Source of the DNA: Nonomuraea wenchangensis
GTDB lineage: Bacteria; Actinomycetota; Actinomycetes; Streptosporangiales; Streptosporangiaceae
Direction: 5' to 3'
Length of the DNA stretch: 64,000 bases
Assembly (NCBI RefSeq): GCF_900111685.1
Contig: NZ_FOHX01000003.1
Span: 248,001-312,000, forward strand
The notes beneath the pieces were generated by a model that was not told the DNA's origin, did not search any database, and worked only from the letters and a program-made list of their open reading frames with translations. Positions 23,653 through 30,592 of this stretch are shown here, in pieces; the first letter of the stretch is position 1, and every line of letters begins with the position of its first letter. Both the position numbers and the translations under genes were made by a program.

Positions 23653-25003
23653 AAGGCGTGATCGCGAAGTTGTCGCGGAAAACGTTGCCTGGGTCGTAGC
23701 GGCGCTTGAGCTCCCGCAGGCGGCTCAGGGTGGGCTCGGGGAAGGCGTCGTGGAGGCGTTCCGGACGGGTGTCGGTCTCGAAGTTGAGATAGAGGCCGGA
23801 GAAGTGGGGGCGCATCGCGTCCCAGAGAGGGTCCAGGCCGGCCCGGCTGGAGCCGAAGGCGGCGAGGGAGAAGTTCGCCGAGCGGCCCGCGTACGCGGTG
23901 GCGTCCGCCGGCACGTCGGCGACCGCGCCGCCGGCCGCCCGGATGTGGAAGAAGTACGTCTCCCCGCTCGCGACCAGGCGGGCGGCGGCCTCGGCCAGCT
24001 CGGGGGTGAGGTGGTCGGCGAGCGCGGAGCGGCTGACCGGCTCGCCCTGGCCGTGGTGCGGCCCCGCCGGCACGTTCATGAGGGCCGCGTACGGGAGGAT
24101 CTGGATGTTGTGGTCGAGCAGCGGCGCGACGGCGGCGAGCGGGCGCAGGCGGGCCAGCACCGTGTCCGCGTCGTCGGCGTCCACCACGGCCATGACCTGG
24201 GCGATCGACGGCCGTCCCGGCTGTGGGCGGCCGAGGATGAGCGAGCTGGTGAGGTCTCTCGGCGCGGCCTCGACCGCCGCTCCCCAGTCGCGCAGCAGCG
24301 CCGCCGGGTCCGCGGCGTCCAGGATTAACTGCGCGAAACCGACGTCGCCCACCTCGTCCACCTCGAACTCGAAGCTCGTCACGATGCCGAAGTTCGCCCC
24401 GGCACCGCGCACGCCCCAGAACAGCTCGGCGTTCTCGGTGTCGTCGGCCCTGACCAGGCTGCCGTCCGCGAGCACCAGCTCGACGGCCCGCAGGTGGTCG
24501 ATGGTCAGGCCGTGCTCGCGGGCCAGCCAGCCGATGCCGCCCGCGGTCGCCAGGCCGCCGACGCCGACCCCGCCGTGGTCGCCGGAGGTGAGCCCCCAGC
24601 CGTACGGGGCCAGCGCCGCCGCCACGTCGCTCCACCGCGCGCCCGGGCCGAGGCGGACCCGGCGGGTGGCCTTGTCCAGCACCTCGATCGTGTTCAGGCG
24701 GGAGACGTCGAGCACGATGCCGCCGTGGTTGGTCGAGCGGCCGCTGATGCCGTGGCCGCCGCTGCGGACGGCCAGCTTCACCGGCTGCGTACGGGCGAAG
24801 GCCAGCGCGTCGGCGACCTCGGCGGGCGTGCCGGGGCGCAGGACCAGGCCGGGCGAGCCGCCGCGCAGGTAGGTGGAGCGGACGTGGGCGTATCCCGCGT
24901 CACCCGGCTCGACCCGTTCGAGGTGGGCGGGGACGGCGTCGTAGGCGATGCCGGGGTGGCGGCGGGACCGGGCGTCGGGGCGGGCGATCCTGGCGGAGTC
25001 CAT
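23651..25003 (-). CDS. FAD-linked oxidase with BBE domain
   Basis: This 450-residue flavoenzyme belongs to the berberine-bridge/PCMH oxidase group. The FAD-binding region contains VRSGGHGISGRS (His84, the usual 8-alpha-histidyl flavin site) and GDHGGVGVGGLATAGGIGWLAREHG. The cysteine that would give a second covalent bond is replaced (GDHGGVGVGG), so single covalent attachment is expected. The C-terminal BBE segment ends RYDPGNVFRDNFAI. It oxidises sugars, alkaloid-like or polyketide substrates in known cases; the substrate here is unknown. It starts 3 nt after the stop of the LLM oxidoreductase gene and is cotranscribed with it. Confidence 0.85.
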   Translation of the reverse strand: MDSARIARPDARSRRHPGIAYDAVPAHLERVEPGDAGYAHVRSTYLRGGSPGLVLRPGTPAEVADALAFARTQPVKLAVRSGGHGISGRSTNHGGIVLDVSRLNTIEVLDKATRRVRLGPGARWSDVAAALAPYGWGLTSGDHGGVGVGGLATAGGIGWLAREHGLTIDHLRAVELVLADGSLVRADDTENAELFWGVRGAGANFGIVTSFEFEVDEVGDVGFAQLILDAADPAALLRDWGAAVEAAPRDLTSSLILGRPQPGRPSIAQVMAVVDADDADTVLARLRPLAAVAPLLDHNIQILPYAALMNVPAGPHHGQGEPVSRSALADHLTPELAEAAARLVASGETYFFHIRAAGGAVADVPADATAYAGRSANFSLAAFGSSRAGLDPLWDAMRPHFSGLYLNFETDTRPERLHDAFPEPTLSRLRELKRRYDPGNVFRDNFAITP

Positions 25004-25006
25004 CGC

Positions 25007-25906
25007 TCACCTGCCCGCGCGCTCGGCGGCCACGAGCCGGCGCGTCTCGGGCGCGACCTCCTGGCCGAACGTCCGCAACGTCACCGGGTCGTCGGCCATC
25101 ACGATGTAGGTGCCGATCCCGTACCGCAGGGAGATGGCGGCGAGCTGCTCGGCCCACTGCCGTGGCGGCCCCGACAGCAGCCGGTCACCGGGCGGGCCGA
25201 ACCGGCCGCCGATGTTGAGCAGGCGGCGCACCGCGCCGGGCTCCCGCCCGGCGGCCAGCGCCGCCTCGTCGATGATCGCGTTGCCCTCGTCGAGCTGGTC
25301 GAGGCTCTGCAGGTAGGACAGCGACGGCAGCCATCCGTCAGCCTTCGTCCCGACGAGGCGGAGCATGCGCGGTTTGTACGCCCCCAGCCAGATGCCGATG
25401 TCGTGCGCCGGAGCCGGCCCCCGCTTGGCCCCGTTGACCTGGTAATAAGTGCCGTCCACGCGGAACCGTCCGGTGTTGCCCGCGTCCCAGAAGCCGCGGA
25501 TGACGTCGATCGCCTCGTCGAGCGCGTCCACGGCCTGGGCCGGGGTGAGCCGCCGCCCGCCCATGGCCTCGACCGCGTCCCAGAACGCCCCCGCGCCCAG
25601 CCCCAGCTCGAACCGGCCCCCGCTGAGCAGGTCGAGGCTCGCCGCCGCGCGGGCGAGCACGGCCGGCGGGCGCAGCGGCAGGTTCGTGACGTTGGCCGAG
25701 ACGTGCACCCGCTGGGTGCGCGCGGCGACGTAGGTGAGCAGCGTCCAGGTGTCGAGGAAGCCCGGCTGGTAGGGGTGGTCCTGGAACGTCACGAGGTCCA
25801 GCCCCGCGTCCTCGGACTCCCGCGCCAGGTCGAGGACCTGCTCCGGCGCGGCGTTGGCGGGCGTGATGAACGACCCGAACGTCAGGTCGTGGCCGTAGTC
25901 AGGCAT
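25007..25906 (-). CDS. LLM-class (luciferase-like, probably F420-dependent) oxidoreductase
   Basis: This 299-residue TIM-barrel flavin/F420 enzyme has the segments LTFGSFITPANAAPEQVLDLARESEDAGLDLVTFQDHPYQPGFLDTWTLLTYVAARTQRVHVSANVTNLPLRPPAVLARAAASLDLLSGGRFELGLGAG, typical of F420-dependent family members. ATG 25904-25906 is preceded by GAGGGG; the frame extends upstream but only over the promoter. A strong MarR-type promoter/operator lies at 25931-25966. It leads a two-gene unit with the flavin oxidase. Confidence 0.85.
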   Translation of the reverse strand: MPDYGHDLTFGSFITPANAAPEQVLDLARESEDAGLDLVTFQDHPYQPGFLDTWTLLTYVAARTQRVHVSANVTNLPLRPPAVLARAAASLDLLSGGRFELGLGAGAFWDAVEAMGGRRLTPAQAVDALDEAIDVIRGFWDAGNTGRFRVDGTYYQVNGAKRGPAPAHDIGIWLGAYKPRMLRLVGTKADGWLPSLSYLQSLDQLDEGNAIIDEAALAAGREPGAVRRLLNIGGRFGPPGDRLLSGPPRQWAEQLAAISLRYGIGTYIVMADDPVTLRTFGQEVAPETRRLVAAERAGR

Positions 25907-25930
25907 GTGATCCCCTCGGGAGATGTGCTG

Positions 25931-25966
25931 CTCCACAAACCGTATGTGGTGGAGATGTGTTGTCAA
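25931..25966 (-). promoter_or_regulatory. promoter with overlapping inverted-repeat operator
   Basis: On the minus strand TTGACA (25966-25961), a 16-nt spacer and TACGGT (25944-25939) form a near-consensus promoter for the LLM/BBE unit. The inverted repeat CTCCAC-N12-GTGGAG (25931-25954) covers the -10 region, the expected place for a repressor such as the adjacent MarR. Confidence 0.65.
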
Positions 25967-26008
25967 ACCGCAGATCTCCGCGCAGTATTCCCCCGGGAAA
26001 GGGTCACG

Positions 26009-26512
26009 TCAGCGGCGGCGCTCGCCGCCCAGCAGCTCGTCCACGACGTCGCAGGGGTCGGTGCCCGCGTCCACGTCGGCCACGCCGCACGCCACCCGCC
26101 GCAACATCCCCCTGAACGACTCCCGCTCCTCCGGCGAGAGCGACCGCAGCACGTGGTCCTCGATGGCGCGCACCCGCCGCTCCAGGTCGCCCAGCACCGT
26201 GATGCCCCGCTCCGTGGGCACGATCTTGCGCTGCCGCCGGTCGGCGGGGTTGGGCCGCCGCTCCACGAGCCCCGCCTCGACCAGGTCGTCGATGAGGTAC
26301 GTCATTACCGTCCTGTCGATGCCCAGGTGGGCGGCCAGGGCGAGCTGGCTCGGCTGGTCGCCGTGGACGACGGTGGACAGCGTCTGGTAGCCGCGCGGAC
26401 CGTGCGGAAAGTCCTTCAGCACCCGGCCCATCGAGCCGTGCAGGGCGCGCAGCAGCACGCCGAGGGACCAGCCGAAGTCGCGCTCGTCTGCCTTCTCCTC
26501 CTCGACGGTCAT
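26009..26512 (-). CDS. MarR-family transcriptional regulator
   Basis: This 167-residue winged-helix repressor contains LALAAHLGIDRTVMTYLIDDLVEAGLVERRPNPADRRQRKIVPTERG, the HTH and wing of MarR proteins. It precedes the LLM/BBE oxidoreductase unit on the same strand and is the obvious candidate to bind the CTCCAC/GTGGAG operator there. TATATT ends 7 nt upstream of ATG 26510-26512, so the transcript is probably leaderless. A CCACG/CGTGG repeat upstream may allow autoregulation. Confidence 0.85.
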   Translation of the reverse strand: MTVEEEKADERDFGWSLGVLLRALHGSMGRVLKDFPHGPRGYQTLSTVVHGDQPSQLALAAHLGIDRTVMTYLIDDLVEAGLVERRPNPADRRQRKIVPTERGITVLGDLERRVRAIEDHVLRSLSPEERESFRGMLRRVACGVADVDAGTDPCDVVDELLGGERRR

Positions 26513-26519
26513 ACTTCGC

Positions 26520-26539
26520 AATATACCCACGACACGTGG
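26520..26539 (-). promoter_or_regulatory. MarR gene -10 element and inverted repeat
   Basis: The -10-like TATATT (26525-26520, minus strand) lies 7 nt before the MarR start. The repeat CCACG-ACA-CGTGG (26527-26539) sits in the spacer, positioned for autorepression. Confidence 0.45.
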
Positions 26540-26583
26540 CACGACCACCGATCCGCCCGGCCGACCATCTGCCGCACCACGCG

Positions 26584-27378
26584 TCACGCGTCCAGAGGGA
26601 GCATGAGGTGGGTGACGAGCCGGTCGGGCTCGGTGGTCGCCGGGTCGGAGACGTACACCTCGCGGACCGGCCCGCGCAGCGGATGCCCGCGCTCGGCGCA
26701 CCACGCCAGCACGGCGTGCGTGGTGAGCATGATCTGGTCGTACGGCCCCACATGGGTCGCGCACGCGAACGTGCCCCCGGGCAGCGCCTCCAGGCCGACG
26801 CCCGCCCCCTCCCACGGCCGGGCGGGGTCGTCACGATCGACGACGAGCCCGGCCCGTACCTCGAAGGCGTCGTCCAGCTCGACCGGGAACAGCCCGACGA
26901 GCCGCGGCGGGCCGGTTCGGGGCAGCGCCCGCAGGAGGCGGGCGATCGCGGCCGAGGTGGCGCGGCCCACGTCGGCGGGCCCGGCCGCGCTCTCGCGCTC
27001 CACCGCCACCGTACGGTCCGGCTCGGTGACGACCCGCACCGGCGTGGCGGGCAGCCCGTCGGCCATCACCCGCTCCAGCGTCGCCAGCGTCCGCCGCCGC
27101 CGGGCCAGCTCGGCCTCCAGCGTCTCGCGCACGCCGCCCAGGGCGTCGGCCGCGCCCGCCAGCACCTCGGCGATGACCGGCAGCGGCACGTCCAGCGAAC
27201 GCAGCAGCCCGATGGACAGCGCCTGCCTGGCCTGCGCCCGCCGGTAGTAGCGGTAGCCGGAGCCGGCGTCCACGTACGCCGGGGGCAGCAGCCCCAGCTC
27301 GTCGTAGTGCCGCAACTGCTTGACGCTCAACCGGCTGAGCCTGGCGAACTGCCCGATCGGCAGGAGATCTCCGTCCAC
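26584..27378 (-). CDS. MerR-family regulator with GyrI-like effector domain
   Basis: This 264-residue regulator starts [45 protein letters not shown], the MerR winged HTH. A dimerisation helix follows ([25 protein letters not shown]). The C-terminal half ([17 protein letters not shown]... [18 protein letters not shown]... [18 protein letters not shown]) resembles GyrI/BmrR ligand-binding domains that sense hydrophobic cations or drugs. CATGCT ends 6 nt before GTG 27376-27378 (leaderless). It could recognise the MerR-type palindrome at 23631-23652. Confidence 0.85.
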   Translation of the reverse strand: MDGDLLPIGQFARLSRLSVKQLRHYDELGLLPPAYVDAGSGYRYYRRAQARQALSIGLLRSLDVPLPVIAEVLAGAADALGGVRETLEAELARRRRTLATLERVMADGLPATPVRVVTEPDRTVAVERESAAGPADVGRATSAAIARLLRALPRTGPPRLVGLFPVELDDAFEVRAGLVVDRDDPARPWEGAGVGLEALPGGTFACATHVGPYDQIMLTTHAVLAWCAERGHPLRGPVREVYVSDPATTEPDRLVTHLMLPLDA

Positions 27379-27421
27379 GACTCAAGCATGGCCCCTCCCC
27401 CCGAGAGGGCCGGACGCGCGC

Positions 27422-27979
27422 TCAGGCGCGCAGCGGCAGGAGGGCGCCGCCCCAGGCGAGGACCTGGTCGAGGACCATGCCGAGGCGCTCCTCGTGCAGG
27501 GCGGCCGGGCTGAAGTCGACGCCGTTCTCGAAGTCGGTCCAGTACGACAACGTGACCTGCGCCGGCACGGTGGCGACGCCGAGCATGGCGAGGACGTGCC
27601 GCAGATGCTCCACCGCGCGCACCCCGCCGTCCACGCCGTAGCCGACGAAGCCGGCGGCCTTGTTGCCCCACTCGGCGTACAGGAAGTCCACGGCGGTCTT
27701 GAGCACGCCGGGGAAGGAGTGGTTGTACTCCGGCGTCACGAAGACGAACGCGTCGAAGGACGCGATCTTGTCCGCCCACCGCCGGGTGTGCTCGTGCCGG
27801 TAGTCGCCCGTGGCCGCCGCCTGCGGCTCGTCCAGGTGGGGCAGCTCGAAGTCGGCCAGGTCGACCACCTCGTACGCGGCGTCGCCGCGCTTGACGGCCA
27901 GATCGTGCACCCAGCGGGCCACCGCCTCGCCGTTGCGGCCGGGACGGGTGCTGCCGAGGATGATGCCTACCCTGATCAT
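27422..27979 (-). CDS. NAD(P)H-dependent FMN reductase
   Basis: This 185-residue flavodoxin-fold enzyme reduces FMN or quinone-like compounds. MIRVGIILGSTRPGRNGEAVARWV is the FMN phosphate-binding loop, and FVFVTPEYNHSFPGVLKTAVDFLYAEWGNKAAGFVGYG carries the isoalloxazine-binding PEYN motif. AAGGAAAGG precedes ATG 27977-27979. It is divergent from an AraC-type gene, a common arrangement in which the AraC protein controls the reductase. Confidence 0.9.
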   Translation of the reverse strand: MIRVGIILGSTRPGRNGEAVARWVHDLAVKRGDAAYEVVDLADFELPHLDEPQAAATGDYRHEHTRRWADKIASFDAFVFVTPEYNHSFPGVLKTAVDFLYAEWGNKAAGFVGYGVDGGVRAVEHLRHVLAMLGVATVPAQVTLSYWTDFENGVDFSPAALHEERLGMVLDQVLAWGGALLPLRA

Positions 27980-28105
27980 GACAAAGCGCCTTTCCTTCAG
28001 TGGTCATAGGGGGTGCGGAAACCACCGTAGGCGGGATCGCTGAGCGGATGAATGCTTGAAGAGCTCTACTTTTTGCGTCATCGTCTATGGGCTTAGACTT
28101 GGTGC

Positions 28106-29056
28106 ATGGACATGCTGAGTGATGTCGTCGCACTCATGCGGATCGGGCGGCCGGTCTCGGCCCGCGTCACATGGCGGGCCCCGTGGGGAGTGGCGATCCC
28201 GCCACAGCCCGGATCCGCGGCGTTCCAGGTGGTTCTGCGCGGGTCGTGCTGGCTCCTCCCGCCGAGCGGCGAGCCGATGGCGCTGAGCGTCGGCGACGTG
28301 GTGTTCCTGCCGCACGGCCACGGCTACGGGCTCGCCGACAGCCTCGACACGCCGCTCACCGAGCCGGCCGGCGAGCCGTGCGAGGGCGGCGCGCTGTCCT
28401 CGCTGACGGCGTGCGGGGGCGCCGGCGCCGAGACCGTCACCGTCTACGGCTCCTACCGCACGATCCCGGCCCGCACCCACCCGATCTTCGGCGCGCTGCC
28501 CGAGGTGATCCACCTGCCGACGACGCTCGGCCGCCACCCCGAGCTCAGGGCGACCGTCGAGCTGCTCGGCAACGAGATCGCCATGCCCCGGCCGGGGGGC
28601 GACACCGTGGTCACGTCCCTGCTCGACATGCTCCAGCTCTACATCCTGCGCGCCTGGTTCGAGACGTCGCCCGGCGTGTGCGATCACAAGGGGTGGGCGC
28701 TGGCGCTGGCCGACCCGTCGATCAGCCGGGCGCTCGACGCCGTGCACAACGATCCCGCGCACCGCTGGACGGTCGCCGAGCTGGCCGCCCGCGCGGGGCT
28801 CTCGCGGGCCGGGTTCGCGCGGCGGTTCACGGAGCTGGTGGGGCAGCCGCCGCTGGCGTACCTGACGTGGTGGCGGCTGGGCGTGGCGGCCCAGCTGCTG
28901 CGGCAGGACCACGTGCCGGTGTCGGAGGTCGCGGCGCGGGTCGGCTACGGGTCGGAGTTCGCGTTCAACAACGCCTTCAAGCGGGAGTTCGGGATCGCGC
29001 CCGGCCGCTACCAGCGGCAGGCGTGCGCGGAGAACAAGGCAGCTTTGGAGTTGTAG
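28106..29056 (+). CDS. AraC-family regulator with cupin-like sensor
   Basis: This 316-residue regulator has an N-terminal cupin-6 type domain (FQVVLRGSCWLLPPSGEPMALSVGDVVFLPHGHGYGLAD) and a C-terminal double HTH (WTVAELAARAGLSRAGFARRFTELVGQPPLAYLTWWRLGVAAQLLRQDHVPVSEVAARVGYGSEFAFNNAFKREFGIAPGRYQRQ). TAGACT ends 6 nt before ATG 28106, indicating a leaderless transcript. The divergent FMN reductase is the likely target. Confidence 0.9.
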   Translation: MDMLSDVVALMRIGRPVSARVTWRAPWGVAIPPQPGSAAFQVVLRGSCWLLPPSGEPMALSVGDVVFLPHGHGYGLADSLDTPLTEPAGEPCEGGALSSLTACGGAGAETVTVYGSYRTIPARTHPIFGALPEVIHLPTTLGRHPELRATVELLGNEIAMPRPGGDTVVTSLLDMLQLYILRAWFETSPGVCDHKGWALALADPSISRALDAVHNDPAHRWTVAELAARAGLSRAGFARRFTELVGQPPLAYLTWWRLGVAAQLLRQDHVPVSEVAARVGYGSEFAFNNAFKREFGIAPGRYQRQACAENKAALEL

Positions 29057-29094
29057 CCGGGGCAAATGGTGATGAACTGCCCCACAATGGAGGG

Positions 29095-30555
29095 ATGGCA
29101 TACCCTCCTCAGCCTCCGCAGCCCCACCAGCAAGGACAGTGGGGCCCGCAGGCACAGGGACCTGGCCAACCGGGATACGGCCCGCCGTCTGGCCCGGGCC
29201 AAGAGCCGGAGCCCGGCCCCGCCCAGCCTCCCTACGGCGCCCAGCCGCCGGGGCCGGTCCAGCAGGGGTACGTGCCCACCGCCGAGGCGTACGGCCAGGA
29301 GTACGGCGGGCCGCCGGCCCCCCAGGCGTACGCCACCCCACCGGCCCAGCCCACGCCCTCCGGCCCGCCCTTCCCACCGCACCCGCAGAACGCCCCCGGC
29401 CACGGCTACCCACCCGGCCCCGCCTTCCCTCCAGCCCAGGGCCCTCCCACCCCCAATGCCGCTCCGACACCGGGCTACCCGCAGGCACAAGGAGCTCCGG
29501 CCCAAGGACCGGGACACGACCCGGCCCAGGCGCAGGGCTACCCGCCCGGACAGGGCTACCCGCTGGGCCAGGGAGGTCCCGTCCAAGGGCCGGGACCCGA
29601 TGCGGCCCAGGGGCACGGCTACCCTCCCGCGCAGGGTTACCCGCAGGGACAGGGAGCTCCCGGCCCGGGTTTCCCTCCGGGGCAGGGCTACCCGCAGGGA
29701 CAGGGTTTTCCGCAGGGGCAGGGCTACCCGCCCGGGCAGGGTTACGGCCCCGGACAGAGCTACGGCCCCGGGCAGGGTTACGGCCCCGGGCAGGGTTACG
29801 GTCCCGGGCAGCAGGGGCATCCCGGCCCGCCGCCCAAGCGGCGCAACAACGGCCTGATCATCACCCTCTGCATCGTCCTGGGCGTGCTGCTCCTCGGCGG
29901 CGGCACCGTCGGCGTGATCGCCTACCTCAACCGCTCGGACCCGGCCACCACGGCCGCCCTCACCACCACCGTCCCGACCCCGGCCCCTTCGGAGACCCAG
30001 CAGCCGGCGACCCCGTCGGACTCCCCCACGTCCGACCCGGACCCCAGCCCCACGGCCACGGCCGCCCCGCCCTCCTCGGCCGAGTCCCCGCTCCGCCACG
30101 ACGAGTTCAAGGACTGGAACTTCCAGCTCGGCACCCTCAAGTTCGCCGCCCAGAAGGTCGCCGGCTGGACCTACGACAATTGCGACGCGGTGGACGGCGA
30201 GGGCGTGCTGGCCAAGTACAACTGCCAGAGCGCCGTCCAGCTCGCCTACACCGCGTACGGCGGCCACCTCAAGGCGGTGCAGCTCATCATGGCCTTCCCG
30301 TCCACGGCCGACGCCAAGAGCGCCTCCAACCGCCTGCAGAAGCTCACCTCCGACGCGGTGAAGTGGCGTACGGACAAGACCCACAAGAGCTACGCGTACG
30401 GCAAGATCCTGTCCGGCTCGGCCCTGAAGTACGTGCTGGTCACCATCGTCACCGCGGACAACTCGGCCAAGGCGAAGGCGTCGAAGTTCCAGGCGTACCT
30501 GCAGACCGACCACGCGAACTACTTCGTCCTGCGCGGCGAGGCCCTGACGAGCTGA
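29095..30555 (+). CDS. Pro/Gln/Gly-rich single-pass membrane protein
   Basis: This 486-residue protein has a cytoplasmic low-complexity N-terminus (about 1-250) full of GYPPGQ, GYPQGQ and GYGPGQ units. One membrane helix follows (about 258-282, LIITLCIVLGVLLLGGGTVGVIAYL), then a Thr/Pro/Ser stalk and an external C-terminal domain of about 150 residues (FKDWNFQLGTLKFAAQKVAGWTYDNCDAVDGEGVLAKYNCQSAVQLAY) with two cysteines that could pair. Such proteins are common in actinomycetes but have no known role. CACAAT ends 6 nt before ATG 29095 (leaderless); the longer open frame upstream is shadow of the AraC gene. Confidence 0.8.
   Translation: MAYPPQPPQPHQQGQWGPQAQGPGQPGYGPPSGPGQEPEPGPAQPPYGAQPPGPVQQGYVPTAEAYGQEYGGPPAPQAYATPPAQPTPSGPPFPPHPQNAPGHGYPPGPAFPPAQGPPTPNAAPTPGYPQAQGAPAQGPGHDPAQAQGYPPGQGYPLGQGGPVQGPGPDAAQGHGYPPAQGYPQGQGAPGPGFPPGQGYPQGQGFPQGQGYPPGQGYGPGQSYGPGQGYGPGQGYGPGQQGHPGPPPKRRNNGLIITLCIVLGVLLLGGGTVGVIAYLNRSDPATTAALTTTVPTPAPSETQQPATPSDSPTSDPDPSPTATAAPPSSAESPLRHDEFKDWNFQLGTLKFAAQKVAGWTYDNCDAVDGEGVLAKYNCQSAVQLAYTAYGGHLKAVQLIMAFPSTADAKSASNRLQKLTSDAVKWRTDKTHKSYAYGKILSGSALKYVLVTIVTADNSAKAKASKFQAYLQTDHANYFVLRGEALTS
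29536..29815 (+). repeat. coding tandem repeats (GYxxGQ units)
   Basis: Degenerate 18-nt units encode G-Y-P-P-G-Q, G-Y-P-Q-G-Q and, in the last part (about 29740-29815), four nearly identical G-Y-G-P-G-Q copies. The frame is retained, so this is a protein repeat, not a CRISPR array. Confidence 0.65.
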
Positions 30556-30571
30556 CGGCCCGGGAACGTCC

Positions 30572-30592
30572 GCCGGGCTACAGCAGCCCGGC
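30572..30592. terminator. hairpin between convergent genes
   Basis: GCCGGGCT-ACAGC-AGCCCGGC forms an 8-bp perfect stem with a 5-nt loop at the end of the two convergent genes. It has no T-tract, as is usual for high-GC actinomycete terminators. Confidence 0.5.

Noticed and set aside
29536..29815. Possible CRISPR-like repeats
   Set aside because: Units are 18 nt, have no unique spacers and keep one reading frame for G-Y-x-x-G-Q.
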